A stretch of 64,000 nucleotides of DNA from Phalacrocorax aristotelis. Its lineage: Eukaryota > Chordata > Aves > Suliformes > Phalacrocoracidae. The position numbers and the translations under genes are program-made. The notes under the pieces were generated by a model, which saw only the letters and a program-made list of their open reading frames with translations, ran no database searches and was not told where the DNA came from. Positions 36,781-48,498 of this stretch are shown here, piece by piece; position 1 is the stretch's first letter; every line of letters begins with the position of its first letter. The stretch spans positions 135,532,125 to 135,596,124 of the forward strand of contig NC_134276.1 of assembly GCF_949628215.1 (NCBI RefSeq), read 5' to 3'.

Positions 36781-37260
36781 CTTCAGCACTCTTTTACAAT
36801 GATCTTGCTTGTGTTTAACAAGAAAGGATAAACAATCGAAGATCATTTATTCTCTTGAACTATGACAGAAACTATATCCAACTGTTTTTACAGATAACCC
36901 TTTTATTCACTATTCCAAACAGATCATATCCTTCTTGAAGTTTGTTGATCAGAACAATGAAGCAGAGTATTCTGAATGTGCGTTAGGTACCAGCACTTAA
37001 ATTTCACTACCTCTGCTCTAGACACTTCTTCTGATGTAACTGGTATGAGATCTTAACAGGCACAGTATACTCCTAGTTTCTACTCCACCTCACAGGAAAT
37101 ATTATTTTACTCAGGTCCTCTTTTTGAGCTCTTTCTGATTCAGAGAGTTCTGGCTACCAATTCCCATACATGTGGCCTTGCTATTTGCATTATTGAATTT
37201 CATCCCATTTTGATTTTTCCATTCCTTAAGACTTTCAGGAGAATGAACTATAGCTGTATT
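36781..37260 (-). mobile_element. Possible very old CR1-type fragment
   Basis: Faint antisense CR1-like wording, for example ATTGAATTTCATCCCATTTTG at 37194-37213 with surrounding matches in style. Too diverged to place borders. Confidence 0.3.
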
Positions 37261-39888
37261 TGCTCACAACAAATTAGAAACACTCTGTGTTTTATGTTCA
37301 GTCTAGAAATCTTTCTCCACTTTACCTTCAGCACTGCCAACTGGTGAACGATCTTCACAGCACATTTTGAGATGCAGCACAACAAATAATTTATCAACTA
37401 AAGAAACAGCAAGGGCTCTTTGTGTGAGTCCAGAAGTTTGTTGGAGTCGCTGCCTAGATTAAACAAAAGTTGAAATTCTCATGTTTATGCAAATTTTTTA
37501 ATGCTTCAAACAGTCAGAAATTTTCTCACTCTGTATAAGGGTCAGTTAAGGAGTGGAAAAGAGACAGCATTTGTCAGCTGACAAGTAGTCATAGCACAAC
37601 AGGATAATTATACAGGTTTTCTGTTAGAGCCTTATCTTACTTTATTTTAGACCTTACGTATGGTTTCTTTTAAATGGTTATAATTTTTCATTGCCTGGAA
37701 AAAATAGTCATATATTAAATTATAATAGGCAATAAATAAATAAAAAGGATATTATTATACAGGTGCTTATTTTCCTTAATGCCGACATGAAAATGTTATA
37801 CTTTTCAGAGGTGCTGCGTGCTGGCTTGCCTCCTTAAAGTCAATGAAGAGCCTCTGAAAGTACAAATCCTTTAACATGGTACCTAAGAGAAGATGTAGAC
37901 TGGAACTTTTAAAAGCTCCAGAATTATTTTGATGCACAAAGCTGATGGATCATTTTAGGTATTTACAAACAAACATGTTTTACCAATGACAAACCAAACC
38001 AACCAACCACAACCATTGTCCCCTTACCCAAAAGAAAAAAAAGGAAAAGGGAAAAAGAAGCCAAAACACCCAAACAGGTCAGGTTAATTTTTAGTAGAGT
38101 TTGGTTTCTGGAAACCTTGGCAGGTTTTTGATACTTTGTATTAAATGTATTTTTTAAATGTTCCATCTACATAGCTGATCTAGTATTTCAACAACCTAAA
38201 TTTCTTTTGTTAATTCAGACAAGTCATTTTGATTTCAGCATTGATATAAAGAATAATATTTGGTCCATTTTCTCAGTAAAGTGAAAAATGAAAGCCTAAG
38301 TCTCAGTTGTACACGTCTAGAAGTACAAAAGAGGATTGGTTAGCTCATTTTTAGAACACTTTACACTCCTAACATGGGGTAGAATAGTGTACCTAAGCCT
38401 CACGCTAATCACTTGGGTGGTGATGTGTATGCATAATCTATTTCTGTTTCATTCATCATTCTTGGTAAATTGCAAAAATTGTACCAGAAACTCCAGACAT
38501 CACGGTTTTGTCATGCACATCTAAGATTTCGCAACTGTGGAAGCGTTAAAAAACGCCATGAAGAGGGGCCTAAAACTCCTTGTATAATCTATTCTCCTGC
38601 TCCTGTTTTCATTAGGGAGTGTGTCTGCCTTTCTACTCCAGGTAGAATCACTGACATTTTGGCATCAACTGAATATTTTGCTCTTGCTCTAGAAGATCCT
38701 GTCTCATGGTCTCAGTTATGCCAGGGATTACAAAATTTGCCCTAGACAATTCTTTGGATAATAGCAATATTCCAGTGAAGCACTGCCTTACCAGGATAAC
38801 AAAGAATTGCTGTACTCCAGAGAAATGCAGTGATTAATAAACTCACAGGAGGCACACCACAGCAGCACGGGTGGCCAATTTCTCATGCAATGAAACATGT
38901 ACTCTCTCCTTCACTAACCATGTCTCCCTGTAATTTCTTTTCCTCTGTAGGACTGTTTATTCACCTCAGAGAAAGGCAGTTCCTACAGCTGTGTCCATCT
39001 CTGCAAGGAAGTTATAAGAAATGTATTCTCCTGAAATTCACTCTGCTGTGCAGTCTCGAAGTCTGAGCATTATTGTATGCTTTTCCTCCTGCTGTAGATC
39101 TGGAAAAGAAGCAAAGAATAAAGAAAATTATTCCAGAAATGGAAATAAAATATTAATGCCAGAAAACTGAGTGGAAGAAAATATCTTCTGAGATGTAGCC
39201 TTTGTCAAGTGGCCCTTCTAGTTTACTGACTTAGAGCTTCCAGACCAAATGATCACTTTGGGAAGTTGGCGTGGAAGGTAAGAGCCAACACCCTGACATA
39301 TCCTAGCTGAGGTGTCAACCTCAAACACAAGTACTTACTTCTTTTGGACGAAGGTGCAATTTGCCAGATTTAAGATGAAGTCCACCTTCTGCTTTGCTTT
39401 CAGCACTTTCTGGTAGGAAACAGAAACTAAAGTGTCATAACAAATCTGCTGCTGAAAACAACTGCCCAATCTAAAGGACAGCTGCAAAACATTTTATTCA
39501 GTTTTGTGTTTCAAGCCTGACCCCGATGTAATTAGGAATTAAATGTTTTCTTTCCAAAAGAAGAAGAGTTCTAATGAAAGGAGAAGAGTTCTACAAAAGC
39601 AGCTGCATTTTCTTCAATAATGACAGAAAGAAATACATGTCAGTCAGGGAGGGTAGAAGTGAGGTAAAGAGGAAGAAAGAGAATATAGCAACAAGTGAGA
39701 GAGGAACATTTTCTTGGCAGTACTGTGATTGAGGAAGCTCAGATGTATCTCAATGTCTTTGCTGCTTCATCTGCGTCTGCCAATATAAGGAAACACTGCA
39801 AAGAGGCAGATTTTCTTGTTAGCTTACTAGCTGCAAATGCTAGATCTTTTTCTACCTTTTAGTGCTGACGTGCTTTTTTTTTCCCCAG
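37261..39888. other. Non-coding stretch upstream of the lectin-like cluster
   Basis: No recognised exon. It should contain the promoter and a possible 5' untranslated exon of the first receptor module, because a splice acceptor (TTTTTTTTCCCCAG ending at 39888) sits two bases before its ATG. Confidence 0.4.
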
Positions 39889-39890
39889 CT

Positions 39891-42800
39891 ATGACAGAAG
39901 AGGTAACATATGCCAATCTGAAATTTGAAAACCATGAGCTGGATATTATCACAAAGCCTGCAGATACTAAGGAAAAAGGTGTAGTATCTATGAAGCTTTT
40001 ATGATTTATCTTGCTAAAGTAGATGGGATGGGAAATACTTTTAATTATATGGCCAAGGAGCCTTTCTTAGCTTTGTTACTATCAGAAAGTTCTATTAGTT
40101 ATAAATGTGTCCTGCTTTTTGTTGCTGTCACTTCTGCCTGAACTTTTAAGAGTTTGGAAGGTATACCTGAGGTAGCGATCTTATTGTTTAACGGAAAAGC
40201 ATATTACTGAGAGTTATACTGAGCTCCACAAATAGTTCTAATTCTCTAAACCTCAAAAGAGTTAACTCAAACTAATTTCTAAAGTGGATCAGTTCCATTT
40301 TTCTCCATGCATTTGCATTCAAGCTTAGAGCTGTATTAGCTTTAATTGACTCACTTCGTTTCACTTCTGAAGTTCTAGCCTGAATTATGGCGCTGGTCTT
40401 TGAAACAGCTGTATTTGTTAAATGGCTGACTACTTTTTAAATACTATCTTTAAATACTAATTTTAAATTAATTTTGCTTAATTTGTGTGAAATTGCTTAA
40501 GAGTACCTATGAAGATCAGCTATGAAGATCAGCTCTAGATTTGAGTGGTGCAACTCATGGGAACAAAGAACATAGAAAGTATTAGCTGTTTGTGGGGTTA
40601 GGCTCTGGAACAGAGGTTTATAAACCTGTTTATAAACAAGAGGACAGGAATTCAGAAGGAATTCTCTGGGGAATTCTGTATCAAAGAGCAGTGGTTTTGA
40701 ATGCTTTTATGGTTTTTTTGAACATACGTTATATTTTGTGAACATACGTTATGGGTTATGAACATTGTTATGTTAAGCTATGGTTTTGAGCATTGCCTAA
40801 GTATAATCCAGGAGCTAAAAAAAAAACCAAAGTAAAAATATGAACTGCCTTCTTGTTAAGCTCTGGGCTTCTTTTCCTTTAATGTCCAATGTCAACAGTA
40901 TCCTCATAAGACTCCAGATGTCCTGCTTCTATGTCCCAGGGTAGACAATGCATATTTCGTGATGAGTTACCACCATTCTGAGAGAGCACAGCACAGTCTG
41001 TACATTATTTCACAAACATTAAATTGAAACAACCACAATGAATAATTACATCCATTCTAGGACTATGGGAGTACTGTACAGGAAGAAGGGCCCAGCCCAA
41101 GGGCACTTCAGTTGTGCTAGATGTAGCAGAAGTAGTGTGACATTACAAAGTACAGTACAGGCAACCATTACCTAAAGACACTCTTGAGGCAATACTTTAA
41201 TTAAAACAGCCAAAGCTGAAGCTATTGCTTGGTCTTGCTTCCCATCGCTGCCAAGTAAATATTTTGTATTTGTTTATGAAATTTCACTTTCAAACTACAA
41301 AATATTTGTCTATTTCATCTAAAAGCTCCAGGAACTGTGGACTATAATGCTTTCAGTCTTCAGCTTGGGGTTGTGACTTTGTAGGGGTAGGAACAATGAG
41401 GGTTTTGCCCTTTAGCTCCAATTCATACGGGTCTACTTAGCATCCTGCCTTAGGGAGTCAAATTTCTTTCACTGAAGTTCTTCAGGCACCTAATATTCAG
41501 CTTCAGAGCATGTATGGAAGCACTTTGACCTTAAAAATATCCGTATGTCCTAGCAGTCAGTATGTCCTTAAGTCTTGGTAGGATCTATAAGGTATGTGAT
41601 TCTCCTGTGCAGGCTTCATCTTTGAGTGTATCTATCATATGCCTGTGAGATCAGACTTTGGAAAATAATGGAGAAGTTCTTTCTCTTTGTGAAGGGCCTG
41701 GGTATTCCTCTTTTATGCAATACCAAGCAGTTAGAGCATTTCCTCAGACTGGAGCTGCATTTTGTGATGAAAGCAGTTACAGGGAGTGTGGCAGATGTAC
41801 TGTATATTTAGCAAGGCTTTTGTCAGTGTCTTTTACAGTATTGTCATTTTAAAGCTGAGAAAGTATGGGCTGGATGGTGGACTGTTAGGTTTGTTGAAAA
41901 CTGGCTGTACTACCAGGCTTAAAAGGGAGTAGCTAATGGCTCTACATTTGTTTGGTGGCAGTCCTTCAGGAGTCCCTCAGGGGTTTAATACTGAGCCTAT
42001 ATTGTTTAATATCCTCATCAATGACCTGAACAGTGGCACAGAGTATGTCTTCAGCAAATTTCTAATGATACTAAACTAGGGATGGTGGCTGACACTATGA
42101 AGTGGTAGAGTCTCAGTACAGAGGAAGCTTGAGGAACTTGAGGACTAGGAGTGAGCAGAAAGGCCATGAAGTTCCACAAGTTTTTGTGCACTGAGGCTGG
42201 ACTAATCCCAGGCAGTGGTACAGACTGGGAGCAGGCTAGTTGCTGAGGCCTCTGCTGGAAAGGACCTGGGGTTTAAGGTTTATGTCCTCCTAGCTTGACA
42301 CACTAAATTTCAGTTCCTACTTTTTCAGCAATTCAGTCCACAATTTTAAATACCCCTTTCCCTTTTCTAGAATAGCAATTTATGTTCTGCATTCACATTC
42401 TCTTGCCTTTATTAGATTAAGTCAAGCTAGTTGCAGCTCTCTACAAAGTCCCTATAGAGGCAACTTTAATATCTGCCTTAGACTTAGTGCTTCTCTGTCA
42501 AATTGAATGCTTTTTCTCCCTCCTTCAGTGCATCTTAACCCATGAAATCTTCCAGCTCCTATAAACAAGGTCTGTTTTGGATGATCTACATGCTTAAAAT
42601 TTCTTTTGCTCAGGAAGATTGTTCAATTTCTCCTAATTGAGTGCTTATTCCTGCATCTAGGCTGTAACCCTTATTAAGAGAAAAATCCTCTGTGAATTCC
42701 TGGGTAGAAATCTCAAACTACCATAAAGTACCAGCTGAGTTTACTATAGCCCTCAAATTAACCAGATTAACACAGATATATGCCACACATCACAAATTAC

Positions 42801-44088
42801 CACAACCATACAGTGCACATTTGTTTTCAGCTTTCAGCAATCAACTTTCTAGATTTTGCAATATCTTGCTTTCTCATTATCTTTCTTGTCACAGACTATG
42901 GCCTTTGAAGGAACCAAGGCTGTCCACATGCTCCACTGGCCTGTTGTGATCTCTCACTCTTTTTGTCTGTGCATCTTTTGCTGTGTGCAGGGACACTGCA
43001 GCAGGAATATATAACCTCAAAGAAAAAGCAATTGTTTATTGACCAATGCAGCACAAAGAGGGCTGTGACCTAATGAGGCTAATGTGTTCACCATTGTTTT
43101 AGTGTCACACCTCCATTTCATGACTGAATTCCTCCCAGGGCCTCCCACTTCATCCCGCTTTTGCTGGCCAGTAGTCCTGATTTTGTTCACACTGTGCCTG
43201 ACATTGCTGATGGCGCTGGTGACCCTGACAGTTTTATGTAAGTACTACTGCATTTCTGTTTGCTGGGGGGCTCAAGCTACTGAATAACATCAGACTGACA
43301 TCTTCTTCAGGTGCAATTTCTGGTTCAGCTGAGAACAGGCAACAATGTAAACCAGATATTTTCCCTTGCTGCAGCATCTTTGTCCTTTTCTTGATATGAT
43401 GAAGCTAGAAATGAGCAACATGGAGGGGAGCTGGAAAGGGGTGGAGTAGCAGATTCATTCCTTGCTCTGGCTGCCATTGTCTGCACTCCTAAAACTGTAT
43501 CCACATTCCTGCTGTACTGAGTAAGGATGGAGTTAATTCCCCTTTCATAATGCTGGATCTGAAGGGAAAGGAAAAGCTTTGTGTTCACAGTAAACAGGTT
43601 GTGCCATCAGGTACCTCACATCCACAGCAATTCCACTGTGATCCAGAGCTGAAGTTCACATTTTTAGGAGAAAAGCACAGCCTGCAAACCAATATAAGAG
43701 AAAGATACACAATGGAAATAGATGATAAGTATTTTAATATTGTTGTTCACTCACAGCCAAATAATAAGAAATCCACTGTGCAAACGTTCTCCCTCCCAGC
43801 AGCCCTTACATGCAACTGTTCAGGGAGGAATAACATTTATCCCAAATGGTTTATTTATCCCTAATGATCTGCTAAGACATTCCTTACCCATCTCCCACCC
43901 TTTCTGAAGGACAGCACTGGGAAATATCTTACTGTGAATTTGAGTTTTCCAGATTCCCAAGGACTACAGGACACAACTTAGAGACCTCAACATGACAAAG
44001 AATGAGCTGCATGCAAATTTCTCGAATATGCTGCAAGCAATAGGAAATCAGCTGTGCTTGGAAGGGGAAAAAAACCTTAAAAATAATG
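39891..44088 (+). CDS. C-type lectin-like receptor module 1: ITIM tail, transmembrane and neck exons (CLEC12-like)
   Basis: This is the N-terminal half of a type II immune receptor. Exon 39891-39978 encodes a cytoplasmic tail starting [20 protein letters not shown] (residues 5-10) is an ITIM, expected to recruit SHP phosphatases, and the start closely matches mammalian CLEC12A/CLEC12B (MSEEVTYA). Exon 43139-43237 (99 bp) encodes the membrane span ([20 protein letters not shown]). Exon 43945-44088 (144 bp) encodes the neck, [15 protein letters not shown] to [13 protein letters not shown], with NFS as a glycosylation site. All borders are phase 1, so the three join in frame (331 nt). No intact lectin exon follows before module 2; a decayed candidate lies at 44125-44436. 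Either the gene is truncated or it splices to the lectin exons at 54093-57158, which fit in phase. The neck exon acceptor (AATTTGAG) is weak in pyrimidines. Confidence 0.8.
41800..42265 (+). mobile_element. CR1 LINE fragment, RT region
   Basis: Plus-strand CR1 remnant inside the module 1 intron. It includes the DNA for a [21 protein letters not shown]-like part at 41965-42030, then FSKF and [10 protein letters not shown] near 42050-42095. It is heavily mutated. Confidence 0.75.
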
Positions 44089-44124
44089 GTAAATCAACAA
44101 GTTCTAATGAGGACTTGTCATTCA

Positions 44125-44436
44125 ACATAGCAGGGAACAAAATGAGATGTGTCTCCTGTGTCTGGTCAAGTCTGTCTCCTCAGGTGAGCCTGTAGCTTCT
44201 CAGATGTGACCACCAAGAAAGTAGACAATGAGCATGTCTGCCTCGTGCAGTGTCTGGAGAGAGGGGCCAGCCAGGCATGGGGCCTGGCAGTGGTACCAGG
44301 ACTTAGTTTCCACAAGAAAAATGTTCTGTGGGATGCCTTCTGGACATGCCAGTTCCTGTCAGCACTAGTTCAGGGATCTCCACAACATGCTCATCTACAT
44401 CTAGTAGACAATTTTACAGTGGTGCCTGAGAAATAA
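44125..44436 (+). pseudogene. Possible decayed lectin-domain exon of module 1
   Basis: Directly after the neck exon, one frame gives RCVSCVWSS (compare KCTLCPASW, the start of the intact lectin exon at 54093). Further on, another frame gives KKNVLWDAFWTCQFLSALV, which fits the W-x-x-A/S-x-x-x-C-x-x-x-x-S-x-L pattern of this domain. Frames differ and stops intervene. The match is by pattern only. Confidence 0.3.
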
Positions 44437-45383
44437 GCAACTTACTGCACTCTTTATGAACAGCAGTCCACACACAGGACAGTGTGCTAGTACCAACCCC
44501 AGGTAAGACAGGATTCTCCTAAAGTCAGAAGTGATGTGCAGTGAAGTATAGCTAAATCAGCCTGGGAGTTCACTCCCTGTCTCCTGACTGTGTCCAGTGC
44601 AAGGCTGTTTCTGAAATCAGTTTACCATAGCTCGGTTATCTAAATTGTCAGCCAGAGGATTAGTTCTCTTCAGAAATTATACTCTGAGGAGTAGGGGCAT
44701 CAGGCAAAGGGATCCTATTGTGACTGTCGGGAAATGGGCATGGTGACAGGCTCCAGGAGCAGCCCAAGTCTCTTGTTCCAGATTCAAAACTGCCAAATGA
44801 TTACTCAGTTTAAACCAACACAAGTGATGGACAAAACAGCCAAAAGTGATGGCCAGGAAAAAAAGCTCAGTGACAAGGCAAGCACATAAAGATACTGCTC
44901 CTCTCCCAGCACCCGATACAGTCCTAATACCACTCATCAGTTCATAACTGTACAACTATAACATAAGTGATGAGCATTAAACACTTCCATTCAGCAGACA
45001 TTTCTGATGTCTTGTTGATCTGACTGCTTTAATACACTAGTAGGCTGGAGTATACAACACACAAACACAGTTATCCTAAGAAGGTGGGCCAAAGTGTTCC
45101 GGAACTGTATTAATAATCATATGTGCTCTGGAACTCAGGGATTCATAGTGTGTTTCCCATGTCTAAAATCCACACCTCCCTGCATCTGACCCAAGTCATA
45201 AACTCCAGCTAATGCAATTTGCAAGGTCACATTCTGGTTAAGAAACACAGCTGTTTTATCCAGTCTGTTGACAACATTTATGCATGGACTGTGTTCAGAT
45301 GCAGTCCTTCCTGCATTAGTTTACCTTTCTTTTCATTTTAGTCTGAAAAAAAACAAGAAATTTTGCCTGCCCTGGATCCTTAC

Positions 45384-47230
45384 TGTCATGGTTTAGCCCC
45401 AGTTGGAAACCAAGAACCACACAGCGGCTCACTCACTCCCCCACCCCAGTGGGATGGGGGAGAGAATCAGAAGAGCAAAAGTAAGAAAACCCATGGGTTG
45501 AGATAAGAACAGTTTAATAATTAAAATAAAACAATAATAGTAATAGTAATAGTAATAATAATAATAACAATAATAATATAAGGGGGGCAGAGAGCAAAAC
45601 CTGGGGAGGGAGGAAAAACCACACAAACAAGTGATGCAACCGCTTACCACCCGCTGACCAACACTGCCAGTCCACGAGCCACAGCTGCTGCTTCCCCCTT
45701 GTCAGCTCCCCCCAGTTAATATATTGCGCATGATATCATATGATATGGAATATCCCTTTGGCCAGTTTGGATCAGCTGTCTTGGCTGTGACCTCTCCCCT
45801 CTCAGCTTCTTGTGCACCTGGCAGAGCATGGGAAGCTGGAAAAGTCCTTGACTATTATAAGCACTACCCAGCAACAACTAAAACATCAGAGTGTTATCAA
45901 CCTTATTTTCATACTAAATCCAAAGCACAGCACTATACCAGCTACAGTGAAGAAAATTAACTCTATCCCAGCTAAAACCATGACAGTATCCACCCCTCAT
46001 TCTATACCATTTACATCATGCTCTGGTCCCATACTATCCAATACAACTTCAATAACCACCACCCACCTTCCCATCCTTCGATTAAATACACAGATATAAT
46101 TTATCATTCCCTTAATCTATGGACCACCCCTGTAAAATGTCTGTAAAATATCCACAAATGTCCACAAAATGTCCATTAAGCTCATCTAGTCCATGACTTC
46201 GGGCTCCATCTATTGTAACAGTCTTTCAGGGCTGGAGTGATGGTGTGTGGTGTTGGATTGTTGCATGCTGAAGTCAGTCCTTGTTCCATCACTGCTGCAC
46301 TTTTCTCAATTTAGTCAAAGTTCATTCCCCATTAATTTGGAAGATTCCCTCTGTGATACCATTTATATGACATATAGCAACCACAGAAGAGATGACATGC
46401 AATATTACATAGCAGTACCATTCAGTTCACTGGCTACTTTCACCCAAAATCAAATCCCTTTCAGGGAGACATGGGACTTCTCCATCCTCCTGCATCACCC
46501 AGGTCCTTGAGCAAAAGCAATTCCACAAATGGGTTTGCCTTTGCCTGAGACAGGAATAATCTAGACTGTCTTCCCCAGCATACTTTTTATGTGCATTACA
46601 GGGACTTTATCCCCTTCCACAGTACATAAGGGTTCTGATGGGGCAGGGCCAGCTAGATTGGCAGATCTCCTAGTGTTGGCTAACCATGTGGCTTTTGCTA
46701 AATGTGTTTCACAGTGTTTAAATATCCCACCACCCATTACTCTCAGTGTAGCCTTTAACAGTCCACTATATTGTTCAATTTTCCTGGAGGCTTGTGTATG
46801 ATAGGGGTTGTGATACACCCACTCAATGCCATGCTTTTTGTCCCAGGTGTCTACGACGTTATTCTGGAAATGAGTCCCGTTGTCTGACTCAATTCTCTCT
46901 GGGGTGCCATGTTGCTATAAGACTTGTTTTTCAAGGCCCAGGATAGTGTTCTGGGCCGTGGCATGGGGCACGGGATATGTTTCCAGACATCTGGCAGTTG
47001 TTTCTACCATGATGAGCACATGGCGTTTGCCTTGTGTGGTTTGTGGGAGTGTGATATAATCAATCTACCAGGCCTCCCCATATTTATATTTCAGCCATCG
47101 TCCTCCATACCACAGAGGCTTTAACCGCTTGGCTTGCTTGATTGCAGCATATGTTTCACATTCATAGATAACCTGTGCCATAATGTCCACGGTCAAGCCC
47201 ACCCCTCGATCATGAGCCCATCTGTACTGT
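45384..47230 (-). mobile_element. ERVL-type endogenous retrovirus fossil: 3' LTR plus pol remnant
   Basis: The 3' LTR is 45384-45985 (602 bp, TGTCATGGTTTAG to ACCATGACA on the plus strand, with an AATAAT-rich tract). The 3' internal region follows to the right. An integrase-like part of pol lies in minus-strand frames between about 46560 and 47224. The 5' LTR, gag and most of pol are absent. The coding remnant is broken, with at least a few interruptions. The same LTR family occurs at 7865-8444 and 57274-57875. The right border is uncertain and could reach about 47640. It is moderately old, since the LTR is easily recognised but diverged. Confidence 0.85.
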
Positions 47231-48498
47231 CATGAAAACCTGCAACCAAATTCAGTAGCATAATATGCTTGACTCCCAGTTGTCTGCAGGAAAGTCCTTT
47301 TTACACTAAGGTGTCAACATACAGTTTTCAGGCCCTATAGACAAGGGTTTTCGCACCATATTTAGCATGAGGTGTTTATGATAATGTTATGGGTAGGCCA
47401 TGAATACACACTGAATGCTACTCCTTGTGGGCCTGTCTGTATAACAAAACTAAGTGTAAGCACACTTTATTCCCAGTTTTTCCCTCACACCTTTCCTTTG
47501 CATACGGGTAAAATGCAATACAAGAAATACGCCAACTGCACAGCAAGGCAGGAAGAATAGCCCAGTCATTACAGTGTGTTTCCAGTCTGTTGATATTATT
47601 TTGCAATTGGGAGACTCTGAACTTTACACACAAGAGCAGGAAAAGCTACCACAGAAATTCCTGTCTTGCAATTTCCTTCTGACTCATCCTGTCACCGCAA
47701 CATGACTCATCATGTCCGGGCAAGTGCTCTGTTAAGGAGACTTGGTCACTGAAGGTGTTCTAGAACTGCAGCTCAGCACTGGAGCAAGGCACTGCAGAGA
47801 GCTAGAGATGAAGAGTGAGGATGGATAAGCCAGTTCTGCACAGTGACTACTGCATACAGTACAACAGCAGAGAGGCCCTCGGTGTAGTCTTGTCTTTCTC
47901 TGATGCAGGCTGAGTGGTCACATGAATCCTGCCAAGCTCCTGGCCTCACCATCCTTTCAGCTTAGCTCTTCCCCTTCTAACATTTACTTCAGTGAATTTT
48001 TGCAAATTAATTTCATTTTTCATTTATCTCACAACACTGTATAGAAGTGCAGCCAAATACTCAGTGCAGCTGATGTGTTGTATTTCTGCCCCAATATATA
48101 AACAGATATCTTTCATACCTTAACACAAAATAGCAACTATTTCTAGAGCATATTATTTTCAGGAGGTAGAAAATCCTGTTTGCTGTATTTACAGAGTCAC
48201 ATCAGGTGGATAGTTAAATGAAACGGTTTAGGTTCCGGCCAGGAACCAAGACTCACGATCTTCACATTCAGGAATAAAACACCCACCCTTGGCGGTGTCA
48301 CTATAACTCCTTATCATGCTTTCAATATGCTACATTTTTACAATGACACAGTAATCAGAACAGAGCCAGCTTCCTCCGTGGTTTCACTGGAAATGCTGAA
48401 ACGTGAGCCTTTCCCATTGCCTCAGCATTCATCTTGCTGCAGTGTACCCCTACTTTCGAAGTACTCCTATTACAGGAGAGAATTGTGACGAGCTAGAG

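Noticed and set aside
48403-48498. Longer N-terminus for receptor module 2
   Set aside because: The upstream extension starts from GTG, not ATG. The ATG at 48499 has good context and gives a tail like CLEC-2.
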